DNA from: Spirillospora albida
Lineage (GTDB): Bacteria > Actinomycetota > Actinomycetes > Streptosporangiales > Streptosporangiaceae
NCBI RefSeq assembly: GCF_000718255.1
Contig: NZ_JOFJ01000016.1
Span: 62,001-126,000, forward strand
Reading direction: 5' to 3'
Length of the DNA: 64,000 bases
Part shown: one piece after another, positions 8,964 through 17,889 of the stretch
Layout of the letters: each line of letters opens with the position of its first letter
Numbering within the stretch: position 1 is the first letter of the stretch
Notes under the pieces: generated by a model
Databases searched by the model: none
Told to the model about the DNA's origin: nothing
Seen by the model: only the letters and a program-made list of their open reading frames with translations
Position numbers and translations under genes: made by a program

Positions 8964-10643
8964 TCAGCCGCCGGAGATCCGGTTCAGGGGCGGCGGGGAC
9001 ACCGTGCCCTGGGCCGTCAGGTAGGCGACGAAGCCGTCCAGGTCGATGGGGCCGAGGACGGGGTTCTTGTCGTCGGTGAAGACGGTGAAGCCGTCGCCGC
9101 CGCCGAGCAGGAAGTTGTTCGCGGCGACCTTGTAGGTGGCGGCCGGGTCGACGGGGGCGCCGTCGACCGTGATGGCCGAGACGCGGTCCCCGACCGGCCG
9201 GGAGCGGTCGATCGTGAAGCGCAGGTTGGCCGACGGCTGCAGGATCTTCTCGCCCGCCGACGTCCACTGCTGCTCCAGCAGCGCGTCGAGCCGCTCGCCG
9301 GTCAGTGACGCCACGCCCACGATGTTGCTGAACGGCTGCACGGCGAACGCCTCGCCGTACGTCACGACGCCGTCGCCCTCGGATCCGCTCGCCTTGTGGA
9401 CGAGGTCGGTCCGGACGCCGCCCGGGTTCATCAGCGCGACCTGCGCGCCCCTGTCCCTCATCGACGCGAGCTGCGCGTCCGCGACGAGGTCGCCGAGCGC
9501 GGTCTCGCCGGCCGGGGACGGCTTCCGGGTGATGTCGGCGGTGATCTTCCCGACGGGCCTGTTGGCGACGGGCGCGACGCGGTCCTTCCACCTCTGGACG
9601 AACTTCTCCGTCGGCCGGTGGGGGCGCACGTCGCGGGTCACGACGCGGTTGTCGCCGGCGAGGGTGGAGCGCACGATGTCGCCCGTCCGGCGGTCGACCC
9701 TGAAGTCGACCTTGGTGATGACGCGGCCGAACGAGGAGCCGGACGAGTAGAGCCGCGGCCGCCCGTCCGGGCCCTGCACGGAGCAGACGTACTGCTGGTG
9801 GGTGTGGCCGGACAGGACGACGTCGATGTCGGGGTCGGCCTTCTGGGCGATGGCGGTGCCGACGCCGGGGACGGTGCCGCACTCGTCCGGCTTGGACCCG
9901 GGCTTCACCTGGTCGCCCTCGTGGACGAGCAGGACCATCGCCCGGACGCCCCGCCGCCGCAGCTCGCGCGCCGACCGGTTGGCGGCCTCGACCTCGTCCT
10001 GGAAGGTGAGGCCCTTGACGCCGTCGGGGGTGACGATGGTCGGCGTGGTCTTGGTGACGACGCCGATGATGCCGATGCGGGCGCCGTTGACGCGCCGGAT
10101 CGTCCACGGCTTCATGACGGGACGCCCGGTGGCCTCGTGCAGGACATTGGCCGACAGGTAGTCGAACTTCGCGCCGCGCCACTTCCCGGCGGGGGAGCAG
10201 CCGTCGACGGGGTGGCAGCCGCCGTGCTGGATGCGCTTCAGCTCGCCGAGGCCCTCGTCGAACTCGTGGTTCCCGACGGCGGAGGCGGTGACGCCGATGT
10301 CTCCGAGGAACTGGACGGTCGGCTCGTCGTGGTACGCGGCGGAGATCAGCGGCGAGGCGCCGATCAGGTCGCCCTGCGCCACGGTCAGCGTGTTGCGGTT
10401 CCGCAGCGCCTTGAGGTGCGCCGCGATGTAGGCGGCGCCGCCCGCGGGGACGGTCGCGCCGCTCTCGTCGACAGCGGTGCCGGAGCTGCCGGACGGCGGC
10501 TCCAGGTTGCCGTGGAAGTCGTTGAGGGCGAGCAGGCGGACCGGCGTCGTCGGGGCGGGGCCCGCCGCGGCCGGTGGTGCGGCCAGGCCGGCGGCCGCGA
10601 TCGTCGCGGCGGCGCAGGCCAGAAGGGTGCGTGGTCGGCTCAT
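8964..10643 (-). CDS. Secreted 5'-nucleotidase / UshA-type metallophosphoesterase
   Basis: A 559-residue exported enzyme that releases phosphate from nucleotides outside the cytoplasm. A Sec signal peptide (about 1-27, ending AAPPAAAG) precedes the metallophosphatase domain with LLALNDFHGN, GNHEFDEG and LSGHTHQQY. The C-terminal 5'-nucleotidase domain follows (about 340-550, with ALMNPGGVRTD and NNFLLGGGDGF). The frame extends far upstream, but ATG 10643 opens the signal peptide and no sensible protein precedes it. No clear ribosome site is visible, so the mRNA may be leaderless or nearly so. An 11-bp direct repeat 46 bases upstream resembles a phosphate-regulator site. It is divergent from mshD. 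Confidence 0.9.
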   Translation of the reverse strand: MSRPRTLLACAAATIAAAGLAAPPAAAGPAPTTPVRLLALNDFHGNLEPPSGSSGTAVDESGATVPAGGAAYIAAHLKALRNRNTLTVAQGDLIGASPLISAAYHDEPTVQFLGDIGVTASAVGNHEFDEGLGELKRIQHGGCHPVDGCSPAGKWRGAKFDYLSANVLHEATGRPVMKPWTIRRVNGARIGIIGVVTKTTPTIVTPDGVKGLTFQDEVEAANRSARELRRRGVRAMVLLVHEGDQVKPGSKPDECGTVPGVGTAIAQKADPDIDVVLSGHTHQQYVCSVQGPDGRPRLYSSGSSFGRVITKVDFRVDRRTGDIVRSTLAGDNRVVTRDVRPHRPTEKFVQRWKDRVAPVANRPVGKITADITRKPSPAGETALGDLVADAQLASMRDRGAQVALMNPGGVRTDLVHKASGSEGDGVVTYGEAFAVQPFSNIVGVASLTGERLDALLEQQWTSAGEKILQPSANLRFTIDRSRPVGDRVSAITVDGAPVDPAATYKVAANNFLLGGGDGFTVFTDDKNPVLGPIDLDGFVAYLTAQGTVSPPPLNRISGG

Positions 10644-10688
10644 GGGGAGACGGTAGAGCCGTCCGGCGTCCAGGTCCCAGCTGCATGA

Positions 10689-10708
10689 TGACGGTTTCGT
10701 GACGGTTT
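10689..10708. promoter_or_regulatory. PHO-box-like 11-bp direct repeat between the 5'-nucleotidase gene and mshD
   Basis: TGACGGTTT occurs at 10689-10697 and again at 10700-10708, exactly 11 bases apart. On the minus strand this reads as two AAACCGTCA units. PhoP-type regulators of actinobacteria bind 11-bp direct repeats. The placement just upstream of a phosphate-scavenging nucleotidase fits, but the unit differs from the classical GTTCACC, so it may belong to another regulator. Confidence 0.45.
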
Positions 10709-10739
10709 GATCAGATTTGGCGCCCTCTAGGGTTGGACC

Positions 10740-11588
10740 ATGGACGCGAACGCGATCGAGCAGGCCCTTTCCGTCATCGCAGCGGCGGCCGAGGCCGACG
10801 GGGTCGGCCCCCTCTCGGAGCACGCCCTGCTCGCGCTGCGCGCCGGCCGGTCCGGACTGACCGCCGCGCAGGACGGGCGGGTCGTCGGCTACGCGCACCT
10901 CGACCCCGCCGGGAGCGGCGAGCCCGCGTCCGGGGAGATCGCCGTCCATCCCGACTTCCGCCGGAAGGGACACGGCCGCGCCCTTCTGCACGCGCTGCGG
11001 GACCGGGCGGGCGGGCCGCTGCGGGTGTGGGCGCACGGCGACCTGCCCGCCGCCGCCGCGCTCGCCGCGGCCGAGGGGATGCGCCGGGGCCGCGTGCTGC
11101 TGCAGTTGCGCCGTCCGGCCGCCGGCGCGCTGCCCGGCGTCGGCGTCGCGCCCGGGGTGACGCTGCGCGCGTTCGAGCCCGGCCGCGACGAGCAGGCGTG
11201 GCTGCGGGTCAACGGCCGGGCGTTCGCCGACCACCCCGAACAGGGTGCCTGGACGATCGACGACGTCCTCGCCCGCGAGGCCGAGGACTGGTTCGACCCG
11301 GCGGGGTTCTTCCTCGCCGAGCGCGACGGCGCCGTCGTCGGCTTCCACTGGACCAAGACGCACCCCGGCGGCATCGGCGAGGTGTACGTCGTGGGCGTCG
11401 ACCCGGACGCGCGAGGGCTCGGCCTCGGCCGGACGCTGACGCTCGCGGGGCTGCACCACCTCCGCGACGCCGGGCTCGACCGGTTCATGCTCTACGTGGA
11501 CGAGTCGAACACCGCGGCCGTCCGCCTGTACGACTCCCTGGGCTTCACCAGGCACGCCGTCGACGTCATGTACGAGACGCGCGGCTGA
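10740..11588 (+). CDS. mshD: Mycothiol synthase (two GNAT domains)
   Basis: Acetylates Cys-GlcN-Ins with acetyl-CoA, the last step of mycothiol synthesis, in the cytosol. It is a 282-residue tandem GNAT protein. The N-terminal domain (about 1-130) has an acetyl-CoA loop in HPDFRRKGHGRALL. The C-terminal domain (about 140-282) has the MshD hallmarks VNGRAFADHPEQG, FHWTKTH, GEVYVVGVDP and LYVDESNTAAVRLY. ATG 10740 begins at the family N-terminus. The gene stands near glnR and pstB, as it does in M. tuberculosis (Rv0818-Rv0820). Its upstream region is shared with the 5'-nucleotidase gene. Confidence 0.94.
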   Translation: MDANAIEQALSVIAAAAEADGVGPLSEHALLALRAGRSGLTAAQDGRVVGYAHLDPAGSGEPASGEIAVHPDFRRKGHGRALLHALRDRAGGPLRVWAHGDLPAAAALAAAEGMRRGRVLLQLRRPAAGALPGVGVAPGVTLRAFEPGRDEQAWLRVNGRAFADHPEQGAWTIDDVLAREAEDWFDPAGFFLAERDGAVVGFHWTKTHPGGIGEVYVVGVDPDARGLGLGRTLTLAGLHHLRDAGLDRFMLYVDESNTAAVRLYDSLGFTRHAVDVMYETRG

Positions 11589-11716
11589 CTGCCCGGATCA
11601 TCCGGCCCGCAAACCTGTATGGGCAGGTCCCAGCGGGGTTTTGACCTTTGTGAGCTGCGATGTTAACCCGGCGGCCATCACAAATCCGAATGTTCTTCGC
11701 GACCCTGCCCGGGGTC

Positions 11717-11738
11717 GTTCATCGTCCGTTCACCCGAG
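11717..11738 (+). promoter_or_regulatory. PHO box upstream of pstS
   Basis: Two 11-bp units, GTTCATCGTCC (11717-11727) and GTTCACCCGAG (11728-11738), match the actinobacterial PhoP repeat built on GTTCACC. The site is 121 bases before the pstS start, inside a 271-base gap that otherwise holds no gene. It predicts induction of pstSCAB under phosphate limitation. Confidence 0.75.
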
Positions 11739-11859
11739 GCGGGGGTGTCTGGTCACCTCCGCTCTTTAGCGTCTCCCTCGACGGTGACCCCGCCGGCCTG
11801 GACCAACGGCCAGCTCCCCCGGGGGAATCCGCCCAACGAAACTAAGAGGAGACCCTCCG

Positions 11860-12963
11860 GTGAAGAACGGATCCCGACTTGCCGCCCTCGGCGGCGTGGT
11901 CATCGCGGGGGCGCTCGCCCTCACCGCCTGCGGGAGCGACGAGAACCCGGCCAGCGGCAAGAACGTCGTGCCGTCCGGTGACATCGACTGCGCCAAGGCG
12001 AGCGTCAACGCGGCCGGGTCCAGCGCCCAGAAGAACGCCGTCGAGGAGTGGACGAAGATCTACGCCGCGAAGTGCGCGGGCGCGAACCTCAACTACCAGC
12101 CGAGCGGCTCCGGCGCCGGCATCCAGGCGTTCAGCGCCGGCCAGGTGGCCTTCGCGGGCTCGGACTCGGCGCTCAAGGACGACGAGATCGCCAAGGCCAA
12201 GCAGCGCTGCCAGGGCAACCCCGCGCTGAACCTCCCGATGGTGGTCGGCCCCGTCGCCGTCGTCTACAACCTGGACGGCGTGGACGGCCTCAAGCTGTCC
12301 TCCGAGACGATCGCGAAGATCTTCTCCGGGAAGATCACGAAGTGGAACGATGCAGCGATCGCCGCCGAGAACGCGGGCGCGAAGCTGCCGGCGACCGCCA
12401 TCAAGCCGGTCTACCGTTCCGACGAGTCGGGCACCACCGACAACTTCACCAAGTACCTCAACACCACGGCCCCCTCCGTCTGGACGTGGGAGCCCGCCAA
12501 GAAGTGGCCGAACTCCACCGGCCAGGGCGCGCCGAAGTCCGACGGCGTCACCGGCCAGGTGAAGAACACCGCGGGCGCCGTCTCCTACGTCGAGATGTCG
12601 TACGCGACGCAGAACAACCTGCAGACCGCGCAGGTGAAGAACGGCGCCGGCGAGTACACCGCCCTGTCGCCCGACAGCGCCTCCAAGGCCGTCGCGGGCG
12701 CCAAGGTCGTCGGCACCGGCAACGACGTCGCGCTGAAGATCGACTACACGACGAAGGAGCCGGGCGCCTACCCGATCGTCCTCGTCACCTACGAGATCGC
12801 GTGCGAGAAGGGCCTGCCCGCCGAGCAGGCCAAGTTCGTCAAGTCGTTCCTGACCTACACCTCCAGCGCCGCCGGCCAGAAGGTCCTCACCGACATCGGC
12901 TACGCGCCGGTTCCGCAGAGCGTCCTCACCAAGGTCCAGGCGTCCGTGAAGGCCCTGTCCTGA
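11860..12963 (+). CDS. pstS: Phosphate-binding lipoprotein of the Pst ABC transporter
   Basis: A 367-residue extracytoplasmic receptor that captures phosphate for PstCAB. A lipobox LTAC places the lipidated Cys at residue 24. The mature protein has the PstS phosphate-binding features AAGSSAQ near 48-54 and PVYRSDESGTTDNFTKYL. GTG 11860 follows GAGGAG and opens a typical lipoprotein signal. It is the first gene of pstSCAB; pstC starts 95 bases later. The PHO box upstream indicates PhoP control. Family length and motifs are normal. Confidence 0.96.
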   Translation: MKNGSRLAALGGVVIAGALALTACGSDENPASGKNVVPSGDIDCAKASVNAAGSSAQKNAVEEWTKIYAAKCAGANLNYQPSGSGAGIQAFSAGQVAFAGSDSALKDDEIAKAKQRCQGNPALNLPMVVGPVAVVYNLDGVDGLKLSSETIAKIFSGKITKWNDAAIAAENAGAKLPATAIKPVYRSDESGTTDNFTKYLNTTAPSVWTWEPAKKWPNSTGQGAPKSDGVTGQVKNTAGAVSYVEMSYATQNNLQTAQVKNGAGEYTALSPDSASKAVAGAKVVGTGNDVALKIDYTTKEPGAYPIVLVTYEIACEKGLPAEQAKFVKSFLTYTSSAAGQKVLTDIGYAPVPQSVLTKVQASVKALS

Positions 12964-13058
12964 CCACTGAGCACGGCACCAGCAGCCCCGCCGCCGACGA
13001 CCTCGGCGGCGGGGCCGGTCTGGGTTCGGCCGACCCGATCCGAGGAGGACCACCCCCA

Positions 13059-14042
13059 GTGACCACCCAGACAGGCGTCGAGTCCGCCGAGGCGGGCGGC
13101 GCACGGCACCGCGCGCCCGGCCGCATGAGCACCGGCCGGCTCGGTGACCGGATCTTCGCCGGGTCCGCCACCGGCTCCGGTCTGATCGTGCTCGCCATCA
13201 TGGCCGCGATCGCGGTCTTCCTCGTGTGGAAGGCGATCCCGGCGCTCCAGGCGAACGAGGCCAACTTCATCACCAGCGAGGAGTGGAACCCGAACGCGAC
13301 ACCGGCGGAGTTCGGCATCGCGCAGCTCGCGTTCGGCACGGTCATGTCGTCGCTGCTCGCGATGCTGCTGGCCACCCCGGTCGCGATCGGCATCGCGCTG
13401 TTCATCGCGTTCTACTCGCCGCGCCGCCTCGCGTCCGGCCTCGGCTACATCGTCGACCTGCTCGCCGCCGTCCCCAGCATCGTGTACGGCCTGTGGGGCG
13501 CGGTGTTCCTGTCGAAGCACATGGAGGGCGTCAGCGGCTTCCTCAACTCGACGCTCGGCTGGATCCCCTTCCTCGGCGGCGACAGCCCCGGCAAGAACTC
13601 CATCTTCACCGCCGGAGTCGTGCTCGCGATCATGATCCTGCCGATCATCTCGTCGATCTCCCGCGAGGTGTTCCTCCAGGTCCCGCAGGCGCACGTGGAG
13701 GCGTCCCTCGCGCTCGGCGCCACCCGCTGGGAGATGATCCGGATGTCGGTCCTGCCGTACGGGCAGTCCGGGATGATCGGCGCGTCCATGCTCGGCCTCG
13801 GCCGCGCCATGGGCGAGACGATCGCCGTCGCGATGGTGCTCACCTACGTCCCCGGCATCAACATCCACCTGCTGGAGGACGGCGGCGCGACGTTCGCGTC
13901 CAACATCGCCAACAGCTTCGCCGAGGCGTCCGAGAACGGACGCGGCGCCCTCATCGCCTCCGGCCTCGTCCTGTTCGTCATCACCCTGCTCGTCAACATG
14001 GCCGCCCGCGCGGTCGTCGCGCGCCGCAAGGAGTTCGTGTGA
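13059..14042 (+). CDS. pstC: Phosphate ABC transporter permease PstC
   Basis: A 327-residue inner-membrane permease with six or more hydrophobic helices. It carries the ABC permease coupling loop EASLALGATRWEMIRMSVLP near residues 212-231. It pairs with PstA to form the phosphate channel. GTG 13059 lies ten bases after GAGGAGG (13042-13048). The frame continues upstream into pstS territory, but that reading is an out-of-frame artefact. It overlaps pstA by 4 bases (GTGA). Confidence 0.95.
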   Translation: MTTQTGVESAEAGGARHRAPGRMSTGRLGDRIFAGSATGSGLIVLAIMAAIAVFLVWKAIPALQANEANFITSEEWNPNATPAEFGIAQLAFGTVMSSLLAMLLATPVAIGIALFIAFYSPRRLASGLGYIVDLLAAVPSIVYGLWGAVFLSKHMEGVSGFLNSTLGWIPFLGGDSPGKNSIFTAGVVLAIMILPIISSISREVFLQVPQAHVEASLALGATRWEMIRMSVLPYGQSGMIGASMLGLGRAMGETIAVAMVLTYVPGINIHLLEDGGATFASNIANSFAEASENGRGALIASGLVLFVITLLVNMAARAVVARRKEFV

Positions 14043-14938
14043 CCTCCCTGTCCACCCCGCGGAAGGGGTCCGGCCTCGGTTCGGTGTCGACCGGCCGCAA
14101 GGTCAAGGACCGGACCGTCCAGGGCCTCGTGTACCTCGCCTTCCTGCTGGCGCTCGTCCCGCTGCTGTCGGTCCTCTGGACGGTCGTGGTCAACGGGGCC
14201 AAGCGCCTCGACCCCACGTTCTTCCAGTTCTCGATGAACGCCGTCGCGGGCAAGGACCCCGGCGGCGGCGCCTATCACGCGATCATCGGGACCCTGCAGC
14301 AGGTCGCGATCACCAGCGCGATCGCCGTGCCGATCGCCGTCCTCACCGCGATCTACCTGGTCGAGTACGCCGGCAACGGCCGGCTCGGCAAGGTGATCAG
14401 CTTCTTCGTGGACGTCATGACCGGCATCCCGTCCATCGTCGCGGGCCTGTTCGTCCTCGCGCTGTGGCTGCTCACGGTCGGCTTCGGGTTCTCCGGGTTC
14501 GCGGGGGCGCTGGCCCTCGCCATCCTGATGATCCCGACCGTCGTCCGGGCCACCGAGGAGATGCTGAAGCTCGTCCCGAACGACCTGCGCGAGGCGTCCT
14601 ACGCGCTCGGCGTCCCCCGGTGGCGGACGATCTGCTTCGTCATCCTGCCGACCGCGATGACCGGCATCGTCACCGGTGTGATGCTGGCGGTCGCCCGCGT
14701 CATGGGCGAGACCGCCCCGCTGCTGCTGACGATCTTCTTCACCAAGGCCATCAACACCAACCCGTTCGAAGGCCCGCAGGCCTCGCTGCCGACGTTCATC
14801 TGGGAACAGGCCTCCGACCCCAACCAGACCTCGATCGACCGCGCCTGGACCGGCGCACTGGTGCTGATCGGGATCATCATGCTGCTCAACCTGCTGGCCC
14901 GGCTCGTCGCCCGCCGCAGCGCCCCCGTCCGCCGCTGA
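14039..14938 (+). CDS. pstA: Phosphate ABC transporter permease PstA
   Basis: A 299-residue permease partner of PstC with about six membrane helices. The coupling loop REASYALGVPRWRTICFVIL is near residues 184-202. GTG 14039 overlaps the pstC stop (GTGA), so the two permeases are translationally coupled. The following gap of 54 bases to pstB contains only its ribosome site. Family identity is firm. Confidence 0.95.
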   Translation: MTSLSTPRKGSGLGSVSTGRKVKDRTVQGLVYLAFLLALVPLLSVLWTVVVNGAKRLDPTFFQFSMNAVAGKDPGGGAYHAIIGTLQQVAITSAIAVPIAVLTAIYLVEYAGNGRLGKVISFFVDVMTGIPSIVAGLFVLALWLLTVGFGFSGFAGALALAILMIPTVVRATEEMLKLVPNDLREASYALGVPRWRTICFVILPTAMTGIVTGVMLAVARVMGETAPLLLTIFFTKAINTNPFEGPQASLPTFIWEQASDPNQTSIDRAWTGALVLIGIIMLLNLLARLVARRSAPVRR

Positions 14939-14992
14939 GCGGCCCTCCCCCCGATCCACCCCCGGTACGTCCCGATAGGAGCGAGAAACCCC

Positions 14993-15769
14993 ATGGCCAA
15001 GCGGATCGAAGTCTCCGGGCTGCACGCCTACTACGGCGGCGTCCACGCCATCGAGGACATCTCGATGACGGTCGAGCCGCGCTCGGTGACCGCGTTCATC
15101 GGGCCGTCCGGCTGCGGGAAGTCCACGTTCCTGCGCACCCTCAACCGGATGCACGAGGTCATCCCCGGCGCCCGCGTCGAGGGCAAGGTCATGCTGGACG
15201 CGGAGGACCTGTACGGCTCGTCCATCGACCCCGTCGCGGTCCGCCGCGTCGTCGGCATGGTGTTCCAGCGGCCCAACCCGTTCCCCACCATGTCGATCTA
15301 CGACAACGTCGCGGCCGGCCTCAAGCTCAACGGCGTCCGCCGCAAGGGCCAGCTGGACGAGATCGTCGAGCAGTCCCTCCAGGACGCCAACCTCTGGAAC
15401 GAGGTGAAGGACCGCCTCGGCAAGCCCGGCGCCGGCCTCTCCGGCGGTCAGCAGCAGCGCCTCTGCATCGCCCGCGCCATCGCCGTCCAGCCCCAGGTCC
15501 TCCTGATGGACGAGCCGTGCTCCGCCCTCGACCCGATCTCCACCCTCGCCATCGAGGACCTCATCGGGAAGCTGAAGAGCCAGTACACGATCGTCATCGT
15601 CACCCACAACATGCAGCAGGCCGCCCGCGTCAGCGACCGCACCGCCTTCTTCAACATCGCCGGCACCGGGCAGCCCGGCAAGCTCATCGAGATCGACGAC
15701 ACCAGCAAGATCTTCACGAACCCCGAGCAGAAGGCGACCGAGGACTACATCACGGGCCGCTTCGGCTGA
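14993..15769 (+). CDS. pstB: Phosphate ABC transporter ATPase PstB
   Basis: A 258-residue cytosolic ATPase that energises phosphate import. Walker A is GPSGCGKST near residue 37, the ABC signature is LSGGQQQRLCIARAI, and Walker B leads into MDEPCSALDPIS; all are intact. AGGAG precedes ATG 14993. No phoU follows, and the only PhoU relative in the window is the DUF47 protein beside pit. A strong hairpin ends the operon against convergent glnR. Confidence 0.97.
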   Translation: MAKRIEVSGLHAYYGGVHAIEDISMTVEPRSVTAFIGPSGCGKSTFLRTLNRMHEVIPGARVEGKVMLDAEDLYGSSIDPVAVRRVVGMVFQRPNPFPTMSIYDNVAAGLKLNGVRRKGQLDEIVEQSLQDANLWNEVKDRLGKPGAGLSGGQQQRLCIARAIAVQPQVLLMDEPCSALDPISTLAIEDLIGKLKSQYTIVIVTHNMQQAARVSDRTAFFNIAGTGQPGKLIEIDDTSKIFTNPEQKATEDYITGRFG

Positions 15770-15775
15770 ACCGTT

Positions 15776-15804
15776 CCGTTCCCGGGGGCGGCTCCCGGGA
15801 ACGG
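15776..15804. terminator. Terminator between pstB and glnR
   Basis: CCGTTCCCGGG at 15776-15786 pairs perfectly with CCCGGGAACGG at 15794-15804 around 7 bases. It sits between two convergent genes, immediately after the pstB stop, and can serve both directions. Confidence 0.75.
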
Positions 15805-15818
15805 TCGCGGGCCGGGTC

Positions 15819-16538
15819 TCAGGCCTTGGCGGGGACGGACTCCTTGGCGTCCCCGCCCGGCCTGTGGTCGGGGACGAAGCGGTAGCCGACGTTGCGGACC
15901 GTTCCGATGAGGGACTCGTACTCGGCGCCCAGCTTCGCGCGGAGGCGGCGGACGTGGACGTCCACCGTGCGGGTGCCGCCGAAGTAGTCGTAGCCCCACA
16001 CCTCCTGGAGGAGCTGGGCGCGGGTGAAGACGCGGCCCGGGTGCTGGGCGAGGTACTTCAGGAGCTCGAACTCCTTGAACGTCAGGTCGAGCACCCGGCC
16101 GCGCAGCCGGGCCGTGTAGGTCGCCTCGTCGATCGTCAGCTCGCCGCTGCGGATCTCGTCGGGGACGTCGTCGGCGTCCGCGCCCGCGGCGACGCGGCCC
16201 ACGGCGAGCCGCAGCCGGGCCTCCACCTCGGCGGGGCCCGCCGACTGCAGCAGCACGTCGTCCAGGCCCCACTCGGGGCTGAGGGCGGCGAGCCCGCCCT
16301 CCGTCACGATCGCGAGCAGCGGGCAGTCGAGCCCCGTCGTGCGCAGCAGCCGGCACAGGCTCTTGGCCTGGACGAGGTCGCGGCGGGCGTCCACCATCAC
16401 GATGTCGGCGGGAGGGGCGTCCAGCAGCGCGGAGGCCTCGGCGGGCGCGACCCGCACCGAGTGCAGCAGCAGCCCGAGCGCGGGCAGGATCTCGTCGGAC
16501 GGTTCCAGAGCGTTGGTCAGCAAGAGCAAACCGCTCAC
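15819..16538 (-). CDS. glnR: Nitrogen-metabolism response regulator GlnR (OmpR family)
   Basis: A 239-residue transcription factor controlling ammonium assimilation genes in actinobacteria. The N-terminal receiver-like domain (about 1-115, beginning SGLLLLTNAL) is the atypical GlnR type. The C-terminal winged helix (about 135-230) contains LDLTFKEFELLKYLAQHPG and TVDVHVRRLRAKLG, as in Streptomyces GlnR. GTG 16538 follows GAGGAGG by six bases and starts at the conserved N-terminus; longer frames upstream are spurious. No kinase gene is adjacent, as expected for an orphan regulator. Its position near mshD and pstB matches mycobacteria. Confidence 0.93.
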   Translation of the reverse strand: MSGLLLLTNALEPSDEILPALGLLLHSVRVAPAEASALLDAPPADIVMVDARRDLVQAKSLCRLLRTTGLDCPLLAIVTEGGLAALSPEWGLDDVLLQSAGPAEVEARLRLAVGRVAAGADADDVPDEIRSGELTIDEATYTARLRGRVLDLTFKEFELLKYLAQHPGRVFTRAQLLQEVWGYDYFGGTRTVDVHVRRLRAKLGAEYESLIGTVRNVGYRFVPDHRPGGDAKESVPAKA

Positions 16539-16757
16539 GTGCCGCCTCCTCGTCCATAAATAGACGTAGGACCCAGGCGGCTCACTCCGGCCCGACGCAC
16601 GGCCGGTGCTCGAAGACGAGGTGACCATGCGGGGCTGTCGAATGAACTCCATGGCCTCGTCGCCCGGATCCCTCGCCCATGAGCATAACCGAGCCGCATC
16701 TCCCGGCAATGGATCTTTCATGGCCGGCCCGCTTCCGGACGGAAATACCCTGGGGGC

Positions 16758-17012
16758 ATGGCGAAGGGAACGATCCGGTACTGGGCGGCGGCGAAGGCGG
16801 CGGCGGGCGTGCACGAGGAACCGTACGACGCGGCCACGCTGGGGGAGGCCCTGGCGGCCGCGACGGACGGCAGGGACGGGGATTTCCCGCGCGTCCTGGC
16901 CCGCAGTTCGTTCCTCATCGACGGCGATCCGGTGGGGACCCGCCCGCACGATTCCGTCGCACTGCCGGAGGGCGCGGTCGTGGAGGTGCTCCCGCCTTTC
17001 GCGGGTGGCTGA
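16758..17012 (+). CDS. MoaD/ThiS-family sulfur carrier protein
   Basis: An 84-residue ubiquitin-like sulfur carrier ending in the required Gly-Gly (PPFAGG), which becomes a thiocarboxylate. IRYWAAAKAAAG at the N-terminus and LPEGAVVEVLPPFAGG at the C-terminus are MoaD-like. It may feed molybdopterin or another sulfur pathway; no partner enzyme is adjacent. ATG 16758 is the only sensible start. The gene is divergent from glnR across about 219 bases. MoaD-like genes commonly accompany glnR in actinobacteria. Confidence 0.82.
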   Translation: MAKGTIRYWAAAKAAAGVHEEPYDAATLGEALAAATDGRDGDFPRVLARSSFLIDGDPVGTRPHDSVALPEGAVVEVLPPFAGG

Positions 17013-17126
17013 TCTCACAGAACCCGCGCCGCGTTTCCCGCGATCTCATTTCCGAGTGCGACCCGGCACCCGTGGCCGCGAGGCCACTATGGTGTGGCGA
17101 TCGCGTGCCGTCGGCGGAGGAGAGAC

Positions 17127-17837
17127 ATGCGGAAAGTACTGCTCGTCCTGGTGATCCTGCTGGCCGCCGGCGTGGTCGTCGCGGACCGGGCGTCCGTCCG
17201 CGTCGCCCAGGACGAGATAGGCAAGCAGGTCGCGGCGCAGTACAACCTGCAGCGGCAACCCGACGTGAAGATCCACGGCATCCCGTTCCTCACCCAGGCG
17301 GTCGGCGGCGAGTACGACCGCATCGACGTCGTGATCGGCGAATGGACGGAGCAGGGCGTCACCGTCCAGGACGTCCGGATCGACATGGAGGGCGTGCAGG
17401 CGCCGCTGAGCGAGGTCGCCGCGGGGAACTCCGCGAACGTCACCGCACGCACCGCCGCCGCGTCCGCCGTCGTGCCCTACGCGGTGATCAAGCAGCGGGC
17501 GCCGAAGGAGGTCGAGTCGCTCGCGCCGAAGGGCGACGACCTGGCCGTCGAGCTGACCGGCGCCATCCTCGGCTTCCCCGTCACGGGCAGCGCGGTCGTG
17601 TCCGTGAAGCCCACCGACAAGGGCATCGCGATCACCCCCGTCTCGGTCGGCGCGGGCGGCGGCGCCCAGGTGCCCCTCGCCCTGCTGCAGCGGCAGCTCA
17701 CCTGGGTCGTGCCGGTCGCCGACCTGCCCGTCGGGTCGCGGATCACCGGGATCCAGCCCACCGCCAAGGGGCTGCGGGTGACCGCGACCGCCCACAACGT
17801 CCGGCTGAACGACCTCGAGGCCGCCGGCAGGCGCTGA
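17127..17837 (+). CDS. DUF2993 protein, LmeA-like
   Basis: A 236-residue protein with one N-terminal membrane segment or uncleaved signal (RKVLLVLVILLAAGVVVA) followed by a DUF2993 domain rich in beta strands. The M. tuberculosis homologue Rv0817c/LmeA acts in lipomannan elongation and binds phospholipid; transfer of that role here is inference. The start is ATG 17127, with GGAGGAGAG seven bases upstream, rather than the earlier ATG 17094. It lies near glnR, as Rv0817c lies near Rv0818. Confidence 0.83.
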   Translation: MRKVLLVLVILLAAGVVVADRASVRVAQDEIGKQVAAQYNLQRQPDVKIHGIPFLTQAVGGEYDRIDVVIGEWTEQGVTVQDVRIDMEGVQAPLSEVAAGNSANVTARTAAASAVVPYAVIKQRAPKEVESLAPKGDDLAVELTGAILGFPVTGSAVVSVKPTDKGIAITPVSVGAGGGAQVPLALLQRQLTWVVPVADLPVGSRITGIQPTAKGLRVTATAHNVRLNDLEAAGRR

Positions 17838-17889
17838 CGTCGGAAAGAACGCCCGCCGCCCTTGTGAACCGGCCCGCCGGCGCGTACGT

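Noticed and set aside
10644..11555. An upstream extension of the 5'-nucleotidase frame of about 300 codons
   Set aside because: It would lie antisense to mshD and precede a normal signal peptide; composition is that of a shadow frame.
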